A DNA stretch of 64,000 nucleotides from Shewanella intestini (GTDB lineage: Bacteria > Pseudomonadota > Gammaproteobacteria > Enterobacterales > Shewanellaceae), in NCBI RefSeq assembly GCF_018221465.1, contig NZ_JAAIKR010000004.1, positions 203,389 through 267,388 on the forward strand. Direction: 5' to 3'. Every line of letters begins with the position of its first letter. Within the stretch, counting starts at the first letter, position 1. The translations under genes and the position numbers were made by a program. The notes beneath the pieces are model-generated. The model saw only the letters and a list, made by a program, of their open reading frames with translations. It ran no database searches and had not been told where the DNA came from. This document shows positions 52,658 to 59,818 of the stretch, piece after piece.

Positions 52658-52769
52658 GCTAAGACAGCTAAGACAGCTAAGACAGCTAAGACAGCTAAGA
52701 CAGCTAAGACAGCTAAGACAGCTAAGACAGCTAAGACAGCTAAGACAGCTAAGACAGCTAAGACAGCTA
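52658..52769. repeat. 9-bp tandem repeat array, unit GCTAAGACA
   Basis: Twelve perfect copies (52658-52765) and a partial GCTA, between the convergent mrcB and ion-channel genes. The period is 9, unlike the 8-bp period of the other three arrays. Confidence 0.97.
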
Positions 52770-52848
52770 GATAGGCTGGATCGGTGTCTTATCTGCTTAG
52801 GCTGTCATTGAGTTGCATGTCAATTGCGCACTCGAGTTGTCATGCTCA

Positions 52849-53679
52849 TTATGATTTAGCCTTGCTTTGTGTTTGGTTGAGTTGGTTTTTTAATGAAGCG
52901 ATTTCAGTTAGCATTATTTGTTGATTTTGCTCCATTTGTAGCTGGTTTTTTTCCATTCTTTCTAGTGCTTTGTCTAGTTCACTTTTAATCTCTGCTTGAT
53001 GTGATTCTTGTCTTTGTGACTCATCTGGGGCAACAAATACTGATGCCATATAACCTGAAATCACTCCAAAAAAACTGACGCCGCTAAGAATAACCAAGCC
53101 GCCAATGACATGGCCTGCGGTGGTCACGGGATAGTAATCGCCATACCCAACGGTTGATATGGTCACTAACGCCCACCAAATAGCTTGCTCTGCGGTAGTG
53201 ATGTTCGCGCCTTCTACATTCGATTCGACCAGCAAAATCAAAATGGATGAAAATGCCAAAATCAGCACCATGGCAAGTAATAAGCTGGCTAGGGTCGTTT
53301 GACGACGTTGGGATAATAACGGGAAAATCAATGAGCGACTTGAGCGAATTAACCTTATGACTCGGAGAATTTGGAAAATCCGTGCAAAACGCAGGGGTTC
53401 TATGGCAGGAATACTGGCGACAAGATCAATCCATTGATGCTTAAAGTAATGACGGCGATTAGATGACTTATATAAGCCAACAAAAAAACGCACCAAAAAG
53501 ATAAGGCAAATAAAGGTGTCTATCACCAATAGCAAACGGTAGGTTTCTGATTCGATGGTGACGAAGGTCATGGTTAACACTAAAATAACTGACACTAATG
53601 ACAATACCATCATGGCCAATTCGATGGGGCTTGGACCTATTACGCGGATGCGAGAAGACCATTTTGGGGTATCAATCAT
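52849..53679 (-). CDS. Voltage-gated-type potassium channel
   Basis: Six-transmembrane channel of 276 aa. It has an S4-like helix with regular arginines (FARIFQILRVIRLIRSSRS, about 98-116), a pore helix and the selectivity filter TVGYGD at 176-181. A C-terminal coiled coil (about 225-272) probably forms the tetramer. It is near the PspA cluster, but a terminator and 135 bp separate it. Confidence 0.9.
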   Translation of the reverse strand: MIDTPKWSSRIRVIGPSPIELAMMVLSLVSVILVLTMTFVTIESETYRLLLVIDTFICLIFLVRFFVGLYKSSNRRHYFKHQWIDLVASIPAIEPLRFARIFQILRVIRLIRSSRSLIFPLLSQRRQTTLASLLLAMVLILAFSSILILLVESNVEGANITTAEQAIWWALVTISTVGYGDYYPVTTAGHVIGGLVILSGVSFFGVISGYMASVFVAPDESQRQESHQAEIKSELDKALERMEKNQLQMEQNQQIMLTEIASLKNQLNQTQSKAKS

Positions 53680-53758
53680 AAATATCCATTTCGTTAAATT
53701 AGGCGGTGTCAGTTTGGCAAGCTTGTTGTAAATAACAACAATGTTGCTAAGGTAGCAT

Positions 53759-53792
53759 AAAAAAAAACGCGCATGGCAACAAGCCAGCGCGT
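53759..53792 (-). terminator. Intrinsic terminator after the duplicated RHH-like gene
   Basis: On the minus strand ACGCGC-TGGC and GCCA-T-GCGCGT form a stem with one bulged T, followed by seven or more T. It ends the PspA operon before the channel gene. Confidence 0.8.
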
Positions 53793-53814
53793 TAATTAAC
53801 CTTTGCGGTCGAAA

Positions 53815-54141
53815 TCACGGTTGTTCTACAAAGTGGACTAAATCGTCCAGTACCCGTTTTTTTATTTCAAGTTGATCATCAGGTGATAAGCCGTACTTAT
53901 CAGCTAGCAATACATAGTCTTCAGCGCTTAGTGACACGGTCAAGCGCGGTCGTTTAGGTCGCTTAGATACCACAAGGCCAAGAATCGTTCGGATTTGATC
54001 AGAAGGACTTAACCCTTCATCAAGTGCTGCTTTACGGATGGTGTATTGAAATTTTTCATCCAAATCAAAAGCCACTTGGGTGGCTTTGGCAGCTTTTTGG
54101 TTTTTCAACCAAGCTTCGGGTAAATGTTTACCTTTACTCAT
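53815..54141 (-). CDS. Small protein with two ribbon-helix-helix-like repeats
   Basis: The 108-aa product is not recognised as a named family. It has an internal repeat: residues 21-55 (VAFDLDEKFQYTIRKAALDEGLSPSDQIRTIL) and 66-101 (LTVSLSAEDYVLLADKYGLSPDDQLEIKK). Both follow a strand-helix-helix pattern and share GLSPxDQ. This looks like two RHH-type units in one chain. RHH proteins bind palindromes, so it may regulate the surrounding operon; that is inference. It lies 18 bp after the DUF2491 gene. Confidence 0.65.
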   Translation of the reverse strand: MSKGKHLPEAWLKNQKAAKATQVAFDLDEKFQYTIRKAALDEGLSPSDQIRTILGLVVSKRPKRPRLTVSLSAEDYVLLADKYGLSPDDQLEIKKRVLDDLVHFVEQP

Positions 54142-54159
54142 TGGGGTATATTTCTCTGA

Positions 54160-54813
54160 TTAACTACCTGGCCAATATTCACGAATATCGCTTAATGGAC
54201 GATATAAGGTCAACATCACTTCCGTTTCCCCACCTTCGTAGACTTCAACATCAATGGCATGGGTCTCATCGCTGTTGATTAGCGAGTAGCTTTCAAACTG
54301 GTCACCATGTTGTGCGTTTTCAGCTTGAGGCGGGGTGGTTGTACGGTAATCTTGTCGATGAAAATAGCCAAACTTTGCAAATTCAACCTGATGATATTGC
54401 TCACTTAACCAAGGTCCAAGCTCGTTTTCTAGCTCAGCTGGCAACCCTTTGGTATTAAGGATTGCATGACCTGGTTCTTCAAAAAGAAGGGCAAACTCGT
54501 CCATTTCAAACATATCTTCCACATCGGCGCGGGTGATTTTGATTGAAATGCTTAAGTAAGGATCATCTTCTTCAATATAAGACATGAAAATAGCACGGTC
54601 GCTATTACCACGAAGTAGCAATTCAGCTTGTTTGTTACGTTCATATTCGTAAGTATGAATGCCTTCTACTCTAAGCTGTTGCTTGCGTAGCTGTGACGGC
54701 AACGCAAAGCTATCATCAAGGGTGAGCATGTCACCCTTGAGCAGGTCGTTGGGATGACTGAGCTTGCGAGCTGGCGCTGCTTTTTTACCAAATAGGCCGC
54801 TGAGAAATCCCAT
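54160..54813 (-). CDS. DUF2491 (YjfK-like) protein
   Basis: The 217-aa product starts MGFLSGLFGKKAAP and has the acidic core YIEEDDPYLSISIKITRADVEDMFEMDEFALLFEEPG, as in E. coli YjfK. Soluble, no signal peptide. Function unknown. It follows the PspA gene by 6 bp, the order of yjfJ-yjfK. Confidence 0.8.
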   Translation of the reverse strand: MGFLSGLFGKKAAPARKLSHPNDLLKGDMLTLDDSFALPSQLRKQQLRVEGIHTYEYERNKQAELLLRGNSDRAIFMSYIEEDDPYLSISIKITRADVEDMFEMDEFALLFEEPGHAILNTKGLPAELENELGPWLSEQYHQVEFAKFGYFHRQDYRTTTPPQAENAQHGDQFESYSLINSDETHAIDVEVYEGGETEVMLTLYRPLSDIREYWPGS

Positions 54814-54819
54814 AATAAA

Positions 54820-55509
54820 TTACCCTTTTTTCGCTTTTAGGCGATCAAGAACGGCATTCGCACTGGATTTTTGCTCGCCAATACCCGCTTCTGCCAATTT
54901 CGCGTGAAGTGACTTGTCACTGTCTTCTTCAGCTAAGGCTTCAGACGCTTGTAGACGGTCATCAAACTGCTGTTGGCGCGCTTTGATACGCTCTAAAGAA
55001 TCTTTAGCGTTTAGCAGCTTTGAGTTGCTTGATGCAAAAGAGTCAGTGATGGTCGCCGTAGCTTTTTGTACGCTTTCTGTGGTTTTCACCATGCTTAACT
55101 GACGTTGGTAATCAGACAGTTGACGCTCGGTCTTTTTCACTAATGTTTTTAAGCGTTCAGCGTGCGCCGAGTAACTTTGGTTTGCCGCTTGTTGTTCAGC
55201 AAGCTCTTGATCAAGTTGAGCAATTTTTTCAGCTACTTCAATAGCTAATGCTTCGTTGTCTTTTTCAAGTGCTTGAGTCGCATAGCCTTCATGTTCAGCT
55301 ACGCTGCGCTTTAGGCGGTCAACTTCACGATTGGCTTGCATTTCTTTAGCCATAACGTCAGTCAGTTCACGCTTGGCTTTAGTTAGATGCTTCTCTGCAT
55401 CACGAATTTCTTGTTCGAAAATACGGGTTGAGTTTGCATCAACAATTCCTTGGCCAACTTCAGTTGCACCACCACGGAAAGCGGTTAATATCTTATTTAA
55501 AATGCCCAT
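54820..55509 (-). CDS. PspA/IM30-family protein (YjfJ-like)
   Basis: ESCRT-III-like membrane-remodelling coiled-coil protein, 229 aa. It starts with the amphipathic helix MGILNKILTAFRGGATEVGQG and continues with long helices (AKRELTDVMAKEMQANREVDRLKR...). In this context it is the YjfJ branch rather than the phage-shock PspA; no pspBC or pspF is nearby. It probably supports the membrane under stress. Confidence 0.88.
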   Translation of the reverse strand: MGILNKILTAFRGGATEVGQGIVDANSTRIFEQEIRDAEKHLTKAKRELTDVMAKEMQANREVDRLKRSVAEHEGYATQALEKDNEALAIEVAEKIAQLDQELAEQQAANQSYSAHAERLKTLVKKTERQLSDYQRQLSMVKTTESVQKATATITDSFASSNSKLLNAKDSLERIKARQQQFDDRLQASEALAEEDSDKSLHAKLAEAGIGEQKSSANAVLDRLKAKKG

Positions 55510-55519
55510 TGTTGGCTCC

Positions 55520-55933
55520 TTATTTCAAATAATCGACAAGTTCGTCGATGACTTCAAGACAGTTGTCTGAAAGCACTGCTAATTCTTGTTCAACTTCTTC
55601 CATGCTTGATTGCACAGAAAGCGCACCATAAACCACGTATTTATTGTCTATTTTTGCAAATGATGACAATGGCATTGGGATGTTTAATTCCAACATGGTT
55701 TCAAACATTTCTGCACGACGCTCTGGGTTAACTTCGTCTTCACCCCAAAGGTAGCTGATGCATAAAATTTGGTTATCGGTTACTGACACAAATACCGGAA
55801 TTTCTTCACGGCCAATAATATTAACTTGTAATACTTCAACGTCACCATCGATAGGGTAACAGTCAAATTGAAAGCCTGTTTGGCTTTGGTCGCAAAGGCC
55901 ATTTAAGTGGTTTGCAATGGTATGGATATTCAT
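55520..55933 (-). CDS. DUF2170 (YjfI-like) protein
   Basis: The 137-aa product has the acidic core PVFVSVTDNQILCISYLWGEDEVNPERRAEMFETMLELNIPMPLSSFAKID, as in E. coli YjfI. The ATG at 55933 is chosen because AAGGAC lies 7 bases upstream; an upstream ATG at 55951 falls inside a palindromic operator. It is the first gene of DUF2170-pspA-DUF2491-RHH. Function unknown. Confidence 0.82.
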   Translation of the reverse strand: MNIHTIANHLNGLCDQSQTGFQFDCYPIDGDVEVLQVNIIGREEIPVFVSVTDNQILCISYLWGEDEVNPERRAEMFETMLELNIPMPLSSFAKIDNKYVVYGALSVQSSMEEVEQELAVLSDNCLEVIDELVDYLK

Positions 55934-55946
55934 AGTCGTCCTTAAT

Positions 55947-55959
55947 GACATATTATGTC
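55947..55959. promoter_or_regulatory. Operator-like palindrome, copy 1
   Basis: GACATATTATGTC, the reverse complement of the GACATAATATGTC sites, located in the 5' leader between the -10 box and the ribosome binding site of the DUF2170 gene. Confidence 0.8.
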
Positions 55960-55967
55960 TGTGATTA

Positions 55968-55995
55968 AAGATAACACTAAGACATAATATGTCAA
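55968..55995 (-). promoter_or_regulatory. Predicted promoter and operator (copy 2) of the DUF2170-pspA unit
   Basis: On the minus strand a consensus TTGACA (55990-55995) and TATCTT (55968-55973) are 16 bp apart. The palindrome GACATATTATGTC (55981-55993) begins at the third base of the -35 hexamer, so a bound protein should block polymerase. Confidence 0.78.
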
Positions 55996-56010
55996 GTGCA
56001 TTTTTGTCGA

Positions 56011-57768
56011 TTAAAAAAGATTACTCACTTCATTATCTGACCACTCATGCAAGTGGTAACGATATAGCTGTAATGAGCCGATGTTATTGGGCTTCACTTG
56101 GTCTAAATCATCATAAAAATGCAGTGGAAATTCAAATGCACCTTTCATCATCCCAAGTGATAACCAATCCATTTCAATTGGAAATTGCGATAAATGATCA
56201 ATGCGTGTTTTGACATTCGCACCCGACAAGGTACCAGAGGTCCAGCCCCATTCACCAAAACTGGGCACATTATGATGATACTGGCTGATGTTAAAGCCGC
56301 TACTGCTTAATGTTTTACCAATAGATTTAAACGCTAAAGGCGCATGATACGGTGAGGTAGACTGAATGGTCACGACGCCATCTGCGCTTAGTAACTCACT
56401 AACTTTGCGATAAAATAAATCAGAATACAATTTATTCAAATCGGGATGGCTTGGGTCAGGTAAGTCGATAATAATCGCGTCAAATTTTTTATTTTGGCCA
56501 ATTAATTGGTCAACGCCATTAAAAGCGTCGTTATAGATAATATTTACCCGTGGATCGTTTAATGCATTGTGGTTTAACGACATTAAAGTGCGGCTTAAGC
56601 GCTCTGGCATATCTGCTGGTGGTTGTTTAAATAACGACACTAACCCTTGGTCTAAATCCATTAAGGTAACCGATTTAGGGGCCCACTTTAGTACTTGCTT
56701 TAACCCTAAACCATCGCCACCACCAATAATCAAAATATTGTCATGACGCGCACTGGCAGCCAACGTTGGGTGGACTAAAAAGTCATGGTAGATGTGTTCG
56801 TCGCTGCTTGAAAACTGTAGCCTGCCGTTGATATATAAGTTGTAAACAGGGGCTTTACCGCTACCGCGAAAACGTTCGGTAAAGGTAAGCTGTTGAAAGC
56901 GGGTAGACTTTGTATAAACGACATGATCTTTATAGAGCAAGTTATTAAACATTTGCTCCCAATGCGGGCCTTTAAACGCTAATACACCTAATATGGCGCA
57001 AGCGATGATATGACCAATTAATAATAACCGTGCAAAGCGAATGTGGTGCCAAAAGCGCCAAATAAACGCAAGGCCTGCCAATAGGTTCACACTGGCGGTC
57101 ATTGCTGCAGCAAGCTGAATATCAATGGCTAACATAAAGCCGACCCAAATCGCCGCGCCAATACCTGCACCAATATAATCAGCACCATAAATAGTGCCTG
57201 CATTATGCAATAAATGCTCTTCACTTAACGATTGGCGAACTCTGGCAATTAATGGGATTTCCATCCCTATCATCAACCCTAAGATGATCCCCCATAAGTA
57301 CGGGATATATTGACTGAGCACCTGAAATGCATGAATAAAACCGCCATCAGGGACTTGGTCTGGTGCAAGATTGAACTCATTGGCAATGGCAACGGGTAAC
57401 ACATGACCAAAGCCAATAATGCCGGCGGTGATAATAATGGCAAGTGCGCCGCATAAGGCAATAGCTAACTCTAAAACGGCAAAACCGGTAAAGGCGCAAC
57501 GTATTTTTCGTGCAGCAAAAGCACCAATCCCCATTGACACGATCATTAGACCAATCATGGTGTAAATGGCGGCTTCTAATGCCCCTAAGATACGACCTGC
57601 ATAGTGAGATAGAAGGTATTCGTAGATAAGGCCACAGCCAGCAAGGGCTGCCATGATGCCAAGTAATAAGAAATCGTCAAACCAAGTGACACGTTTTTGG
57701 GAAGGTTGGTTGACTAAAGAACCCTCCCCAGTGAATTCATTTTTTGGAGAGGGTGTAGCTTGGGACAT
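56011..57768 (-). CDS. Membrane-fused spermidine-synthase-like protein
   Basis: Predicted aminopropyltransferase-type enzyme, 585 aa. The N-terminal part (about 30-250) has seven or eight membrane segments. The C-terminal part is a spermidine-synthase fold with IIGGGDGLGLKQVLKW, MDLDQGLVSLF and IIIDLPDPSHPDLNKLYS, which keeps the catalytic acidic motif. Either it makes polyamines or modifies a related amine at the membrane; the substrate is unknown. DUF350 gene lies 2 bp upstream. Confidence 0.85.
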   Translation of the reverse strand: MSQATPSPKNEFTGEGSLVNQPSQKRVTWFDDFLLLGIMAALAGCGLIYEYLLSHYAGRILGALEAAIYTMIGLMIVSMGIGAFAARKIRCAFTGFAVLELAIALCGALAIIITAGIIGFGHVLPVAIANEFNLAPDQVPDGGFIHAFQVLSQYIPYLWGIILGLMIGMEIPLIARVRQSLSEEHLLHNAGTIYGADYIGAGIGAAIWVGFMLAIDIQLAAAMTASVNLLAGLAFIWRFWHHIRFARLLLIGHIIACAILGVLAFKGPHWEQMFNNLLYKDHVVYTKSTRFQQLTFTERFRGSGKAPVYNLYINGRLQFSSSDEHIYHDFLVHPTLAASARHDNILIIGGGDGLGLKQVLKWAPKSVTLMDLDQGLVSLFKQPPADMPERLSRTLMSLNHNALNDPRVNIIYNDAFNGVDQLIGQNKKFDAIIIDLPDPSHPDLNKLYSDLFYRKVSELLSADGVVTIQSTSPYHAPLAFKSIGKTLSSSGFNISQYHHNVPSFGEWGWTSGTLSGANVKTRIDHLSQFPIEMDWLSLGMMKGAFEFPLHFYDDLDQVKPNNIGSLQLYRYHLHEWSDNEVSNLF

Positions 57769-57770
57769 AA

Positions 57771-58670
57771 TTACGCCATTAATGCAGTGAGAATAAGTGC
57801 AACAGCGATACTAATCGCCATTTCAACCGCGGCAATGCCGATGTTGTGTTGTTTTTCAACTTCGGTTGCTAAGTCAATTTTCATTAAGACCATTTTCTTA
57901 ACGATAGTGATAATGACTGACAGTAGTACCAACATAATTAATGAGAACGATAACCAACCAAAAATGTTGTACAGGTGAGTATTCGGGTTGTATTCCATAA
58001 AGTGACTGGCAGCATTGAAACTCAACGCCATGGCAATCATATAGCCACTATGGCGAAGCGCTAAAGCGGTTTGACCTTGTGCTAATGCTTGTTGCATTGA
58101 TGCGCCTTGATTACGCGATGCATAACGGTTTTCACGAAGACGAGTCAGCAATACCATCATCAATTGTGAAATGATAAATGCGGTAAAAATAGCAATAAAG
58201 GTGTCAAATGTTAGGTCTTCTGCCCATAACAGTACTGAGCGGATAATAATGGCAGTTGCGATTGCAGCGGCGGCATCAACGATGGCGACTGATACATTGC
58301 CTTTTAAGATTTGCTCATTTTTTGCAAATTCATTAAGGGCGATTTTGTCATGCAGATAGCGGCCAAATTTAATTAATATTAAACCAAATAAGCCATAAGC
58401 GGTCATGCCAATGGCTTCAACCGTGTAAGAGGTTGCGGCTTCGCCAGTAATTGCACCCGTGAGCACAATACCCAGTGCGGCAATAGCACCAGCAGTGCTG
58501 ATACCAAACGCAAAATTGTCGCGCTCAGCTAATTCTTCACGGCTATTAACTTTGACACTCCATCCCTGTAAAAAGCGCATTAGTGTCAGCAGGACAATGG
58601 CAATGGCTAAATCAATACCCAGTATGATGATGAGTTCTGTTGTGATCCCATATTGTTGAAAAAATTCCAT
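57771..58670 (-). CDS. DUF350 (YjfL-like) membrane protein
   Basis: Integral membrane protein of 299 aa with about eight membrane segments in two DUF350 units (FAFGISTAGAIAALGIVLTG; NIGIAAVEMAISIAVALIL). DUF350 genes often lie next to PspA-type and spermidine-synthase-type genes, but their function is not established. It is followed by the synthase gene after 2 bp. Confidence 0.86.
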   Translation of the reverse strand: MEFFQQYGITTELIIILGIDLAIAIVLLTLMRFLQGWSVKVNSREELAERDNFAFGISTAGAIAALGIVLTGAITGEAATSYTVEAIGMTAYGLFGLILIKFGRYLHDKIALNEFAKNEQILKGNVSVAIVDAAAAIATAIIIRSVLLWAEDLTFDTFIAIFTAFIISQLMMVLLTRLRENRYASRNQGASMQQALAQGQTALALRHSGYMIAMALSFNAASHFMEYNPNTHLYNIFGWLSFSLIMLVLLSVIITIVKKMVLMKIDLATEVEKQHNIGIAAVEMAISIAVALILTALMA

Positions 58671-58683
58671 GACGTTTCCTTAC

Positions 58684-59652
58684 CTACTTACCTGAGCGAA
58701 TACCGCGAGAGGTGCGGTTAGATGAATTTCGAAAGCTACTGGTACTGCTTTTAGCGTAGCTGGAACGGAACTTACTGCTGCTTGCTCCGGTTGTTTTAGC
58801 GCTTGGCGTGCTCACCGATTGACGCGACAAGCTTGATGACCCAGTACGGTTTTTCGCATATGGGCTAGAGAAGTTTTTACCTTGGCGACTAAACTTTTTC
58901 TTTGATTGTTCAAATACCCGCTCTTGCGAACGAGCTTGTTTAGGTGAGGTATAGCGATAGCGACCAACATCGTTGTAGTAACTGTAACCACGACGGCTTG
59001 ACCAGTTATCATAATATACTGGGCGATTAAATATGTTGGAGAACATGGAATACATACCATACCAAGCCCAAAATGATGTGCCGCTTGAGTTGGTTTGCCA
59101 ACTACCGTAACCCGGATTACCGACTAACTGGCTACCGGGACCAAAGTCGCCACTGCCATTTGCCATCACTTCTGCTTCTCGGCTCATGGCATTAACGCGC
59201 GATAACATGCCGTGGGACATATCGGCAATGACATTAACCGGATCCGATAACATGTCGTTGTACAATGCGGGTTCAACGGCTTGATAGAGGTTTTCAGCTT
59301 CTTCAAGCTGTTGGTTTAAATCAATGAAGTTAGCACTGTTACTTAACTCGCTAACACGTTGGCTTAATGAGGTGAACATTGGGCCGGTTTGGTTACTGTC
59401 TTTGGCGAGCTCAGTTAATAGCGGCGAAAGCTCCGGCTGTTTTTGTGCCAAAAGGTCAGCATATTGGCGTAATAAATTGGCATTACGTAATTGACCGTCG
59501 GCGAGCGCTTGGTTGAGTTGCGTTAGGCGTTGCTGTGTTAATTGTTGATATTTGGCGATTTGTTCAGGTCGATCATCACCACAACCAGACAGTAACAAGG
59601 CAACGACAAGCGCCATCATCCATTTATGGATATGAGGGAGTTTGCCAAACAT
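58684..59652 (-). CDS. Lipoprotein with low-complexity Ser/Arg/Tyr-rich tail
   Basis: The 322-aa product starts at the ATG at 59652, with GGAG 8 bases upstream. The signal peptide ends in LSGC (Cys24). The first half is helical (QQLTQQRLTQLNQALADGQLRN...). A central Gly/Trp/Tyr segment (SFWAWYGMYSMFSN) and a long tail rich in Ser, Arg, Lys and Tyr follow. I do not recognise a family. It heads the lipoprotein-DUF350-synthase operon. Confidence 0.78.
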   Translation of the reverse strand: MFGKLPHIHKWMMALVVALLLSGCGDDRPEQIAKYQQLTQQRLTQLNQALADGQLRNANLLRQYADLLAQKQPELSPLLTELAKDSNQTGPMFTSLSQRVSELSNSANFIDLNQQLEEAENLYQAVEPALYNDMLSDPVNVIADMSHGMLSRVNAMSREAEVMANGSGDFGPGSQLVGNPGYGSWQTNSSGTSFWAWYGMYSMFSNIFNRPVYYDNWSSRRGYSYYNDVGRYRYTSPKQARSQERVFEQSKKKFSRQGKNFSSPYAKNRTGSSSLSRQSVSTPSAKTTGASSSKFRSSYAKSSTSSFRNSSNRTSRGIRSGK

Positions 59653-59760
59653 GATTTCTCCATTTTGTATATATTTCATGTGCTAATTCAATCTAACAAA
59701 GAGTATAGTAACCCGTTTATATGCGAGTATATTGACTGATTTACCTTGGGTTTAAAGGTA

Positions 59761-59789
59761 GATATAGCACTCGTGACATAATATGTCTA
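59761..59789 (-). promoter_or_regulatory. Predicted promoter and operator (copy 3) of the lipoprotein-DUF350-synthase unit
   Basis: On the minus strand TAGACA (59784-59789) and TATATC (59761-59766) are 17 bp apart. The palindrome GACATATTATGTC (59775-59787) begins at the third base of the -35 hexamer, the same register as at the DUF2170 promoter. The site is also 32 bp upstream of the divergent glnE start. Confidence 0.7.
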
Positions 59790-59818
59790 ATTTCATTTCC
59801 TAAGGGGACATTATCGCT

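Noticed and set aside
54820-55509. Classical phage-shock operon (pspF-pspABC)
   Set aside because: No pspB, pspC or pspF beside the PspA gene, and its neighbours match the yjf type.
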